A stretch of DNA of 60,000 nt from Mesostigma viride (lineage: Eukaryota > Streptophyta > Mesostigmatophyceae > Mesostigmatales > Mesostigmataceae), in the NCBI GenBank assembly GCA_009746045.1, contig RPFO01000667.1, positions 4,188,862 through 4,248,861 of the forward strand, written 5' to 3'. The position numbers were made by a program, and so were the translations under genes. Below, in pieces: positions 36,301 to 48,300 of this stretch. The first letter of the stretch is position 1. Every line of letters starts with the position of its first letter. The notes beneath the pieces are model-generated. The model did no database searches, had not been told where the DNA came from, and saw only the letters and a list, made by a program, of their open reading frames with translations.

Positions 36301-39300
36301 ATCGTGCCATCGTGCCATCGCGCCATCGCGCCAACATGCCAACATGCCAAAATGCCACCGCGCCACCGCGCCATCGCGCCATCGCACCATCGCACCATCA
36401 CGCCATCACGCCATCACGCCATCACGCCATCATGCCATCGTGCCATCACGCCATCGCACCATCACGCCATCACGCCATCACGCCATCACGCCATCACGCC
36501 ATCACGCCATCATGCCAACATGCCAACATGCCAACATGCCAAAATGCCATCATGCCATAATGGTCATCATCACGACCTCCACGACCATGCCGCCACCTCT
36601 CCTCCCCCTTCCTGCAGGCGCCCAGGCCGCCCTGGATGGCTCCATGCGCCAGCTGCTGGGCGAGCTGCTGGCGGACCACGTGCTTCCCGTGAAGCTGCTC
36701 TCGACCGACTTCCCCCCCCCCGGGACGGCGGTCCAGGTCCGCGCGATCAGTGGCCACCTGCTGTCCCTGGCCTCCCAGCACGGCGGCGGTCTGAGGGCCA
36801 ATGGGAAGCAGGTCGTCCAGCGCGATGTGCTGGCGGCCAAGGGCGTGGTGCACCTGATCGACGAGGTGGTCGTCAGCGCCGAGTTCCAGGCGCGTGTGAG
36901 GGAGTTGATGGCGGCGGTTGGCAAGGGAGGGGCCGCAGGCGGGGCGGCGGCAGCATCTGGTAGGTGACTCCTGGAGGGACCGAAGCTTGTAGGAATACTG
37001 TGATGGTTGGGCGTGAAGTTGTAGGGCGTCAACCGGTAGGATGTCAATGCTGGGACGTCAGCTTGTATAACTGCAACATATTTGGCATGCAGGAGCTGGG
37101 CGCAAAAAGAAGGTGCAAGGCTTTGTCTGGATATCAAGGCATTGAAGTCGCTTTGTAAAGAAAGTTTGTAAAAGTTTGTGAAAAAGTAATTCCCAAGCCT
37201 TTTGTGAGACGCTGGTCATGCGTTGCTCGTTTGGGACATCTTGGTGAGAGAATGAGACGGCACGTTACGTGCTTGTGGGGTGTGGGATGTGCGGCACGCT
37301 GCATTTGATCGGAGCATCTTGTAAGGATCTGTTTTTTCCGGTTCAGCAGCAGTGCTGGATAACTGGCCCTGGCTGATTGGAATGATTCGCATAGCGCTCC
37401 TGGGTCTGGGAGCTGGCACAAGGAAAAACTTCAATTTCAAGTCTGGCGACAATGGCTGTTATTTTGGGTGGCAAAGTTTTACAAATTATGGGCAGGCGGT
37501 GTGTGTGGGGGGGGGGAGAGGGGAGTTACAATTTATAGATTAGACATGATGTTATCTACTTTCATAACGATGCAACCTACTTTCAGTTTGAGACTTACAA
37601 TACAAACTTACTGCCGATTAGACCGTCATAGATGCTAATTGGTCATATTTTTGGGTGGTGGGATTTATGGGTGGCCAACGTTAGGTTAATTCTGATTTGT
37701 ACGGTAGCCAGTGGCCTCATTGGTTCCTTTTATATTAGAACACTGAGCCTTGACGTGCCATGGCCATGTGTTTTCCTGGGTACCGCATGTTACAGATTGC
37801 CCTGGTTGAATCTATGTCTCTCGTCTAGAACATTTTAGCGTCATGCTACTATCTGTAGTTTCCATTCCTTGGCCGTTGCAGGCAAGAAGCGGTGGGGGGA
37901 GGCGTTAACCACCCTGCTCGGGGACATGGACGACCTGGTGGAGCCCGAGGATGCAGTCGTGGCCGATGGCAGCAGCGACGATGGCGTGGATGGCGGCGGT
38001 GGTGGTGACCACCTGGACGACGAGAGGCTGCCGGATGGGTTGACACAGGATGCGTCGTCGACAGGTATGGTGGGGTGTCATACATCGGTGCCTTCAATTT
38101 TTCTTTTGGCATATTCTGGGCTACTGGAGGGTGTATCGCTAGGTCTATGGAGTGGTCATTGCATGGTCTTTCAGCAATGGTAGGTTATTTATAAGCAACG
38201 GCGGGTTGTTACTAGCGATAGGAAATCCTGGCATGTTTGTTGGGAGTGTACTGGGCGCATGAAGGTTTGGTGGGTGGCTTTGCGTGCCTTGGAAGCAGCC
38301 TGTCTGCCAAGGGGACGGATGTACTGTCCCAGGCTGTCTCGTTGCTTGCAGAGATGGAATAGCACGGCCTGTACCAAATATTGCCCTCAAACCATGGGAT
38401 GTTGCTGGGTTGGCCTTTATTGCTGTATTTCTCTCCATGGCAATAACACAATGTGCTTCCCGGTACAGCATGGAAGCGGTTGCCTCGTTAACCTACGGCA
38501 TCGTAGGTGCTATTGAACGCGCTTGCTGCGTTGCCCCTTGCAACAACACGGCGTGCCATGATCGTAACTAATGATGATCATGGCTGATGGACACTTTTGT
38601 GGCCCAACCCACTGAGTCAGTGCCATGCTTCCATCGTTATACTAACGGACGCTCGTGCGTCATACATCCATCGTAATGGGCCTCTATCACCCGCAACACT
38701 GCAGGCGGGGAGGAGCCGAGAGAAGGTGGCCTGGGCGGCTCGGAAGAAGAGGGCCGCCACAAGCACAAGGTAGGCAGCGAGCAAGGGGGGAGGTGGGCAG
38801 CAAGTAGGGGGGCGGGGGGATACGCTTGGCTCTTGGCTGGCAGCGGGAGCACCTCGGTCCTTGCTTCCTGGGGCCTTCCTTTCTGATGTGGGCGCCACAA
38901 GAACAAGGTGGATAGGCTAAAGTGGCTTGGCTTGGCTTGGCTTGGCTTGGCGGGTTGGAATGGGCGGAAAGCGGGTGGAAAGGGGTATGAGGGGTCTAAC
39001 CTTTTGGGGGACTGCTTCTGATCTGTCCTCACTATCACTTGCCATGTTGGCTCAACTCGGAGTGACGTCCTGGCTATCGTTTGCCATGCCTGCGCAACCT
39101 GGAAGCTGTCAACCTCCTGTGCGGATCTTTGCAGCAGCGGGGAGATGAGGCACTTTGAACTGATAAGACAAGGCGTTTTGAGCCTTCTGATTTTCATGTC
39201 ATGAGATAACACAAACGGTTCTATCGGTCCGGAGGCCTTGTCTACCTAATTTAATACTACTAGGAGTAACTAGGATACCTTTGTTCCACCTGCTCAACTG

Positions 39301-42300
39301 TCCATCTGCCCATTTTGGATAATGGTCACGGCATTTTGATGCAGTGCAGTCTAGCGCTATAACTAATGAGAGTTTGGCAGGATTTCCCTCTTTGCCAAGT
39401 TCAAGTATCTTAGTTCAACTAAACAGTTGCAACTATGGAGTTGCAAAGTCGCGATACCTACCGTGGGACATACTCCCACGGGCGTTCAAAGATTGTACTA
39501 TTGTAGTCTTCATTTTTGTTTTTGTTGCGCTTACTGTGTATAAAACTAGATTAAAAGTTGAAGGACGAGGAAGGGGGCTCTTGCATTGTCTTATCGCATT
39601 TTGTTGATCGGTATGCTACATCACGCGTCTCCATAACAATCGCAGAAGTGCAACAAGAAGTCGCTCTGTCACGAGGACCTCACTTGGTGATGACTCGCTT
39701 CATAGATCACATGCTCTCTATACCTGCAACTCTATCACAACCGCATGAGCGCCAGAAGAACTCGTCAAAGTGCTCTTACTTTGTGCTCACATCCTTCAAT
39801 GGCCCATATTGCTTTCTACACCCTGCACATTTTGCACAACCGCAGAAGCAAGCAAGAAGAACACGTCAAAGTGTTCTTACTTTGTGCTCACGTTGATGGT
39901 CCACATGGCTTCCTACGTATCATTGGAACCTTTCTAAAAAATGCAGAAGCGCAAGAAGAACGCGTCCGGGGGATCGTTCCAGCTGGGGCTGGGCAAGGGC
40001 AAGCTCTGCAGCGGGCGAGGATTCCCCAACGGCCCCGGCGGGAGCTGCGTGTGCCCCATCCTGTACACGGGCCTGTTCTGCGAGGTGGGTGGCATGCTAT
40101 GCGGGGTCGGGAGAAGCATCGTCAAGCATTCGTGGCATTATCAAGGTGAGCTGCGCGTGCCCCATCCTGTACACGGGCCTGTTCTGCGAGGTGGCATGCT
40201 GCATGAGTGTTGGAGATATTGATAGCACCATAACGTGCAGGACCAGTATCGTGGGGGTTGGAGGAAGCTGCGTGCAGGACCAGTATCGTGGGGGTTGGAG
40301 GAAGCTGCGTGCAGGACCAGTATTGTGGGGGTTGGAGGAAGCTGCGTGCAGGACCAGTATTGTGGGGGTTGGAGGAAGCTGCGTGCAGGAACAGTATCGT
40401 GGGGGTTGGAGGAAGCTGCGTATGCCCGATCTTCTGTACGGGCCTCATCTGTGAGATGGGTGGCATACTGTATGGGGATGATGGTTGTTATTTTTGGCAT
40501 AATTGTTTATGATGATGGAAGTTATTCTTGGCATAATAGCTATGGCGTAGTCGATCATAGCGTTTAAATTAGAGGATGTCTGGCATGGCCCATCCGTCTA
40601 TTGTGTGAGGTCCGCGGCCGACAGACGTTCGAGTGTCTCTTATGTTGTCTGTTGTGTGCCTGCTCCATGCGTATCGCTTGTAAGGCTTGTCTTCCTATCT
40701 CTGCCTGCTGGGCACCCAGAATCCTGCAGCCCTCTCTTCATGCGCACCCACGCTTACGGCTTAACATAATACCGTTTGCGCATCCCCCACCAGGCCATGG
40801 TTCCTTAACATATCTTTCGTCAACCCATAATTTTGGCAGATGACCTCCCCTCACCCCACCCCACTCCACTGTACCCCACCTCAACCCACTGCACACCACC
40901 CCACGCCGACTCCCCACAAACTTGTTTAGCTTGCGCTACCCCACCACCAACCTGTAATGCTTTCATGCGCTGTGCTCTTTTCATTTGGATGCTGACCAAT
41001 CACCAAACCGGTGATACCGATGCCGATCCACCACCAACCCGTAAATCTGGCAGACGACGGTGCGCGTGCGCAACATGACGGAGCTCAAGCCGTATAGCGG
41101 CAACATTGCGTTCAACGCCAACCACCTCAGCCAGCTCAAGTTCCTGCAGGTGAGGAGACAGGGCATGCGGAGTGCTAACCCGAAAGTTCCAGCAGGTGAG
41201 GGCAGAGCAGATGAGAAGGCACTAACCTCCTGTTGCTGCAGGTGAGGGTGAGGATGAAGCACGCCGCTATCAATTGTGGTTTGAAACACCCCCCCTTGCA
41301 GAGGGGCGGCCTTCATGATAGGCTCGCCTTCACCATTATCGCTCTTCCCACCGGGATTACTCGCCCAATGATTCCCTGGCCCCGTCAGACCGCATATGTC
41401 GTTACTGTGCTCTTTTCAAAGGCGTATGCCCCTTTACACCCCGGTTGCTCCGGGTGCCAGTGTCAAGCATCGTGCAGCAAATGGGTAACATGCTGCCACC
41501 CTTCTTGCATACCCTCTTTTCCTCTTCTCTTTTCCTCTTTTCCTCAGCATCTGTACCAGCAGGGTCATCGGTTGGGGCATGCGTGCTGCGTAAGCGCGTG
41601 ATTCTTACATGCCATGGAGTATCCCATGGAGTTTTCTTGTCACCATTATATCCCTGCCTGGCATTTGGGTCGCATTTCTGAGAATAAGGCTGGTGGTCAC
41701 GAAGCTGTTTTGGGGGAACCTCTTGTTCCTGTAACTTTCTTGGCTGGCTCGGCCCTATGTGCTGCCTGCTGCGCAAACACGCGGCGGCGTCTGTGCCAAG
41801 TCTTTCTCGAACCATTCTGGCTTGCTTGGCCCTGCCTGCTGCCTGCCACTAGTAAATGATACCATCCGAGTTCTTATTTAACCATCCTGATTCGTTTGGC
41901 CCTATTCGCTGCCTCCCGCGCAGATCAACACGGCTTTCAAGATGCTGGAGATTCTCCCTAAGCTCACCCCGCCTGTCATGGCCCAGGTATACCCCGTCCC
42001 ACATAATGGCACGGGTACAAACCCCCCCCCCCCTATAATGGCAATGGCACAATCCCCCCCCCCCCCCCGTAATGGCACAGGTACAACCCTTGCCCCCAGA
42101 ATGGCACGGGTACAACCCCACCTCCCCATAACGACACAGGTACAACCCTCCCCCCCTTAGTGGCACGGGTACGATCCTCCCCCGCATAATGGCACTGGTA
42201 CCAACGCCCCACCCCGCCCCAATCATGGCACGGGCAAGCTGCGGTGTCATGAACTTGCTGCAAGGAGTATATTGAAGGGGCGCAAGAGTTATCTTAGAGG

Positions 42301-45300
42301 ACAGATGCGTAGTTTCTATTGATGGGTCAGTCAGGCACATTGTTGTATGCATTAGATGAAGGGGTCTGCATTGGCATGGATGTATCGATGAGGGGCTGGG
42401 ATTTAGGGTAGGGCTGGCATTTGGCAAGTCGGGAGAGTGGGCGTGGGATTGGAGCGGGGGCCATGGCCACGGATGCGGCCGCATGGCTTGTGGCTTGTGG
42501 CTAAATACTCGTGGCTGGACAATGCTGGTTCACCATTGTCCCTGGGTGAGTTTATCTCCGCAGATATCAGATCTGCTGCCGCCCGATGACGTGCTTGGCG
42601 GCCAGTTCTTTGCGACGTGCGCCATTGTGGGAAGGTAGGCGATGCGCTGTGTTTGATAAGGCTCGTGCTTCTTGATGCTGCCAGAATCTTGTTAGGATCG
42701 CGTTTGCAAATATCATACTATCGCCAAACGGTGCCAGAGTGGGTGCCCCTAGCGTGGAAAAGCCATGTTATATCTAGTATTTCTAGTATCGAGCCATCTT
42801 GCATATTTATCTTGTCCAGAGGGTTGTCGTGGCTGGGCCCTTAGTCCATGCTGTGTGATGTTGTGGCGCCAAGACCCTGCCACTGGGGCATGTGCTTTTT
42901 AATGTATTGGCGTTGTTGGAGAAAGCGCTTACACTGGCGTCTTCCACCTGTCGGTGCTTCCTCTCTGCTCTGGGATTCAGCTCTGCTGCCTGCGAGATTC
43001 TCGCTCCTAGTGGACACCCATCAGATAGCTGATGCCAGCACTTCTGTGAACTATTGGCCTATGGACCAAGTTTTTCCGTTTGATTAGGCTCTAGGTTAGC
43101 TTGCATCAAATATTGCACTGCCAGCTACCCCTGGCTTGTGTCGCCGCAGCACTACCTTCTTCGGTTGGTTCCTTCTTCGGATGTAAGCCGAATGCGCTCG
43201 TGGTGGTTTCCCGCGCGCTGAAGCATTCAGACCGCGCTGACCACTCTTCCCTTAGACTGCTGCTCTGTTGGGCTGCTTGTCGTTTTGGCTCATCCTCTTA
43301 TGCCGCTCAGCTGTCGTGGAGTTAGGGGAAGTGACCTCTCCAGGCTGATTCCTTATTAGTAAATTTGTCCTGTTGGTCTCTTGAGCAGAGCCATTGTTTG
43401 ATAGCTCCTTGTTTCACACCAGCATGGTTGCACAGCAACGTGGTTTCACGCCTGGTTTCTCATCAGCAGGGCTTCACACCTGGTTTCAGACAGCAAAGCC
43501 ATCATGGCTGACCATGAGGCCAACATCCATTTTCGTGTGCGTTGCTGAAGGGCTGGCTGACTGTGGGTTTGCCTTGGGCTGATTTGATATTGCGTTCTCT
43601 GACATTCTTAGGGTGAGACTTAGACAAACTCTTCAAGGAAATAACCGGACGTATACATATCTTCTTGTTGCCTGGAAATAGTGCAGTGAGACACTCAACA
43701 GAGGCTTTTGCCCCCGCAAGTGGCATCAATGTCCACTCTCGCCTCCCTTGAATTTCACCACCTCAACTTTCCTAACCTTCCTCGTCTGTCCTCCCGAAAC
43801 ACCCCCCCCCCCCCCCCTTTGTGTGCAATCCGCACTCCCTGGTGCCCCTCGTCCCTGGCTGGCCACCCCGGCCCACCACCCCGGCCTCCAGCTCTGGGTC
43901 CCTGATGCGTTACAAGAACGGGGCATTGATTGACTCGCACGAGATGGTGCGTGCCCTTGTCCATGTGCCCTTCATTGCATCTCATAGTTCAGTCACATTA
44001 TCCTTTTTCCTTGCTTCGCGTGAATCGCGCTCATAGTGGCAGTCGTATAGCCGCGGTACCTGCGCAGGTTGGTTGCATGGGCGATATGCTTTGGGCGCAT
44101 GTGCTTGGTGAGCGACATGCTTTTCGCATATGCGGTGTGGAGGCACGTGAAGACTTATCTCGCCGTCCTGCATACGACGTGGTCGACCCATCGCCCCATC
44201 TCTTCCGCACCTAAACCCTTGCACCCTTGGACCCTTGCACCCACGCTACGTGGTCAACCTGTGCCGGATCATGTACGCAGGTGCTGCGCTTCAACGCGGC
44301 GCCCACCAAGGGCTACGAGGAGTTTGTGGGCCACAAGACCACCATTCGGCTGAGGTGAGGACGAGGAGGACTTTTGTGGAGCACAAGACGACCCCATGCT
44401 TGGGGTGGGGGCGAGGGTGCGTGGGTGGGACGAAACAACGATACTGATGAGGTGATGGGGCAGTTGCCTGGCCTATACATGCTGTTGCACGACGATAATG
44501 GTCGTGATGTGGGTCATGGGAGGCTGACTGTAACCATGGGCATGTATACCCTAGTGGTCACAATCACTTTGCGACAAATACTTTGCGACCTCGCAAGCTA
44601 ATATTTTGCGTTGTTTTGGCTCGCAAACTCTAGTGCACATGCCCCTGTATTTGTCCACTAGATTTTCTATAAAAATATAATAGTTTCATTTTATTTTACT
44701 AAGAAAGCGCCGCGTCGAAATAGTTTTGCATCGCAAACCTGAACTTTCACCTTGATTTGGGGTCGCAAAATAATTTGTCACAATGAGATTTTGACCACTA
44801 CGGTAAGACTTGTCTTTTGAAAAAAGCTATTTTACCATTCAGGATGATGTGGGTTGGTGGGTGGGTTGTGAAAAGGAGCAGAGGCCGGTTTGAGGCAGGC
44901 TCCTGCAACACCACGGCGATCCGGACATCAGAGGGTGTTTTGGTGGGACTAGTTAGGGGTGGATGCCTATCACTAGCCACTGGGGATCGTTAGGAATTGC
45001 GATCAAGTTTGCTAGGGGTACCTTCAGTAGCCGCGAGGGCAGGGTAGACTTGGTGGGATCATGCTTCTCGCGGGCTGTGCTTGTCGCTTCTATGGGTGCT
45101 GAAGCAAGGGATGCAAAGTGTTTTGTTTGGGGATGGCGGCCACGTCGGCACGCCGCAACTCGGAGCACCTGGGCTGGCTCTGGGAGCCTTACTTTTAATA
45201 GGATGAATACTTCTAATAGGAACTGTGCGTAAGTGTCATGTGTTTGCGTCGGCAAGCAGCAACTCGGAGCACCTGGGGTGGGTCTAGGAGTCTTATATGA

Positions 45301-48300
45301 ATACTGTGTGTTACTGTCCCGCGGTTGCGTCGGCAAGCAGCAACTCGGAGCACCTGGGGTGGGTCTAGGAGTCTTATATGAATACTGTGTGTTACTGTCC
45401 CGCGGTTGCGTTGGCAAGCAGCAACTTGGAGCACCTGGGGTGGGTCTAGGAGTTTTATATGGATACTGTGTGTTACTGTCCCGCGGTTGCGTTGGCAAGC
45501 AGCAACTCGGAGCACCTGGGGTGGAGCGAGGAGGGCGACGGAATGGTCGTCCACCACCTGCGCTCCAAGGGCTTCCTCTACAAGATGCTGCTCTACAACA
45601 AAGTCTTCCCACAGAAGCGACCCGTCCTGTGAGTGCGATACGCCCATCCTTTGACACATACATCCAAACATGGCCAATTTGATCGGAGCCTCAACGCGTG
45701 ACCTTTGCAGTAGTGACCCCCAGTTCACACGCCCATTTGCTAACTGGTAGGGTAGTCTATTAGTGATGAATTAGACACTGCCAGGTGTCTCATTGGTTGC
45801 TTGTCCATCTTTTTGCAGCGTCAACCCCCGTTCATGCACCGACTTGTTAAAACATCGGTCACTATATCGACCACTGCCTTGTTGCCCTATCGCTCTATCC
45901 CCCTATTGCTCTTTCGCCCTGTTACCCTGTTTCCCTATTGCCCTGTTGCGCTATTGCCCTGCTGCCTCATGGCCCTATTGCCCTCGTGCCCTCTTGCCCT
46001 GTGGCCATGCTGCCTCATTGCCTCGTGTACTATCTCTCTTCAGCGTGGACCCTCAGTTCACGCAATACGTCGCGTCCTCGCTCGACTTCATCCCGAGCTC
46101 GGGCTACTTCGCAGTTCTCATGGCACTCAACATGTGCGGCAGCACGGTCCAGCTGTTTGGTGCGTGACCGGCACTTGTGCTTCGTGGTCAGCGGTTTAGT
46201 GCGTGGCGGTGGTGGGGAATGGCACGGTCCAGCTATGGGGTGAGTCGTTGAACTCTGGAATGGAGCGCTTGGTGAGTTGGTGGACACTTGAAGCTTGGTG
46301 AGTTGGTGGACAGTTGAAGCTTGGTGAGTTGTCGAACATTTCCCCGCCGGTCTACATAGATGGCAGGCCACTTGTGTTATGTGGTCACCTGTTGGGTGCG
46401 TGAGGGTGGCAGGCGCATGTGGGGTGAATGGTGGCAGCGGCTAGTACATGTGACGCCACACCAGTATGTGCATCTGGGACCATACAGCTGTTTGGTGGCT
46501 GTCTTCACTTGGACGCTTGGTGGGTTGGACAGTTGATCAACAGCCCACCAAGTGTGTTCATGTTGTTCGTTAACAACAAACAGTCGTTTCGGCACTTGTG
46601 TTGTGTGGTCCGCATCTGCCGTAAAGGCCATGAGATGCGAAAGCTTCTTAAGAATGCGACAAGCTTGCAGTTTAGTAAGTTCTGGTGCGCGCAGGTCCCA
46701 CTGCCCTCTTGCCCTCTTGCCCTCTTGCCCTCTTGCCCTCTTGCCCTCTTGCCCTCTTGCCCTCTTGCCCTCTTGCCCTCTTGCCCTCTTGCCCTCTTGC
46801 CCTCTTGCCCTCTTGCCCTCTTGCCCTCTTGCCCTCTTGCCCTCTTGCCCTCTTGCCCTCTTGCCCTCTTGCCCTCTTGCCCTCTTGCCCTCTTGCCCTC
46901 TTGCCCTCTTGCCCTCTTGCCCTCTTGCCCTCTTGCCCTCTTGCCCTCTTGCCCTCTTGCCCTCTTGCCCTCTTGCCCTCTTGCCCTCTTGCCCTCTTGC
47001 CCTCTTGCCCTCTTGCCCTCTTGCCCTCTTGCCCTCTTGCCCTCTTGCCCTCTTGCCCTCTTGCCCTCTTGCCCTCTTGCCCTCTTGCCCTCTTGCCCTC
47101 TTGCCCTCTTGCCCTCTTGCCCTCTTGCCCTCTTGCCCTCTTGCCCTCTTGCCCTCTTGCCCTCTTGCCCTCTTGCCCTCTTGCCCTCTTGCCCTCTTGC
47201 CCTCTTGCCCTCTTGCCCTCTTGCCCTCTTGCCCTCTTGCCCTCTTGCCCTCTTGCCCTCTTGCCCTCTTGCCCTCTTGCCCTCTTGCCCTCTTGCCCTC
47301 TTGCCCTCTTGCCCTCTTGCCCTATGGCCCTATGGCCCTATGGCCCTACTGCCCTATTGCCGGTCCAGTATAGCTTGCCAGTCATGAAAGCGACCCAGAT
47401 TGCTTTTGATGTTGTTCCTCGGGATCGCCTCTCCCCCACGTTCTGCCAAGGAGGCTGATGTGTGGCTGATGTGTGGCGGATGTGTGGCCGATGTGTGGCC
47501 GATGTGTGGCCGATGTGTGGCTGATGCGTGGCCGATGTGTGGCCGATGTGTGGCCGATGTGTGGCCGATGTGTGGCCGATGTGTGGCCGATGTGTGGCTG
47601 ATGTGTGGCCGATGTGTGGCCGATGCGTGGCCGATGTGTGGCTGATGTGTGGCCGATGTGTGGCTGATGTGTGGCCGATGTGTGGCCGATGTGTGGCCGA
47701 TGTGTGGCCGATGTGTGGCCGATGTGTGGCCGATGTGTGGCCGATGTGTGGCCGATGCGTGGCCGATGTGTGGCCGATGTGTGGCCGATGTGTGGCCGAT
47801 GTGTGGCCGATGTGTGGCCGATGTGTGGCCGATGTGTGGCCGATGTGTGGCCGATGTGTGGCCGATGTGTGGCCGATGTGTGGCCGATGTGTGGCCGATG
47901 CGTTGCCGATGTGTGGCTGATGCGTGGCCGATGTGTGGCGGATGTGTGGCCGATGTGTGGCCGATGTGTGGCCGATGTGTGGCCGATGTGTGGCTGATGT
48001 GTGGCCGATGCGTGGCCGATGTGTGGCCGATGCGTGGCCGATGTGTGGCCGATGCGTGGCCGATGTGTGGCCGATGTGTGGCCGATGTGTGGCCGATGCG
48101 TGGCCGATGTGTGGCGGATGTGTGGCCGATGTGTGGCCGATGTGTGGCCGATGTGTGGCCGATGCGTGGCCGATGTGTGGCCGATGCGTGGCCGATGTGT
48201 GGCCGATGTGTGGCCGATGTGTGGCCGATGCGTGGCCGATGTGTGGCCGATGTGTGGCCGATGTGTGGCCGATGCGTTGCCGATGTGTGGCTGATGCGTG

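Noticed and set aside
35020-36967. Frames of 370-700 codons on both strands (His-Arg-Ala-Ile-Val-Pro-Ser-Cys and Met-Ala-Arg-Trp repeats)
   Set aside because: They come from a stop-free 9-bp satellite that is open in several frames. The only real coding part is exon 4 (36618-36959), defined by the FAS1 sequence and splice sites.
37091-37145. Alternative exon after FAS1 exon 4 (GCAG then GAGCTGGGCGCAAAAAGAAG)
   Set aside because: The phase fits and it would end the protein after 17 residues (TGA 37143-37145), but it resembles a decayed echo of the exon 5 start (GCAAGAAGCGG). The exon 5 route continues to a full gene.
43736-43926. Proline- or glycine-rich small proteins near the C-run at 43801-43818
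   Set aside because: Overlapping frames on both strands around a homopolymer and exon 11; only the exon has family support.
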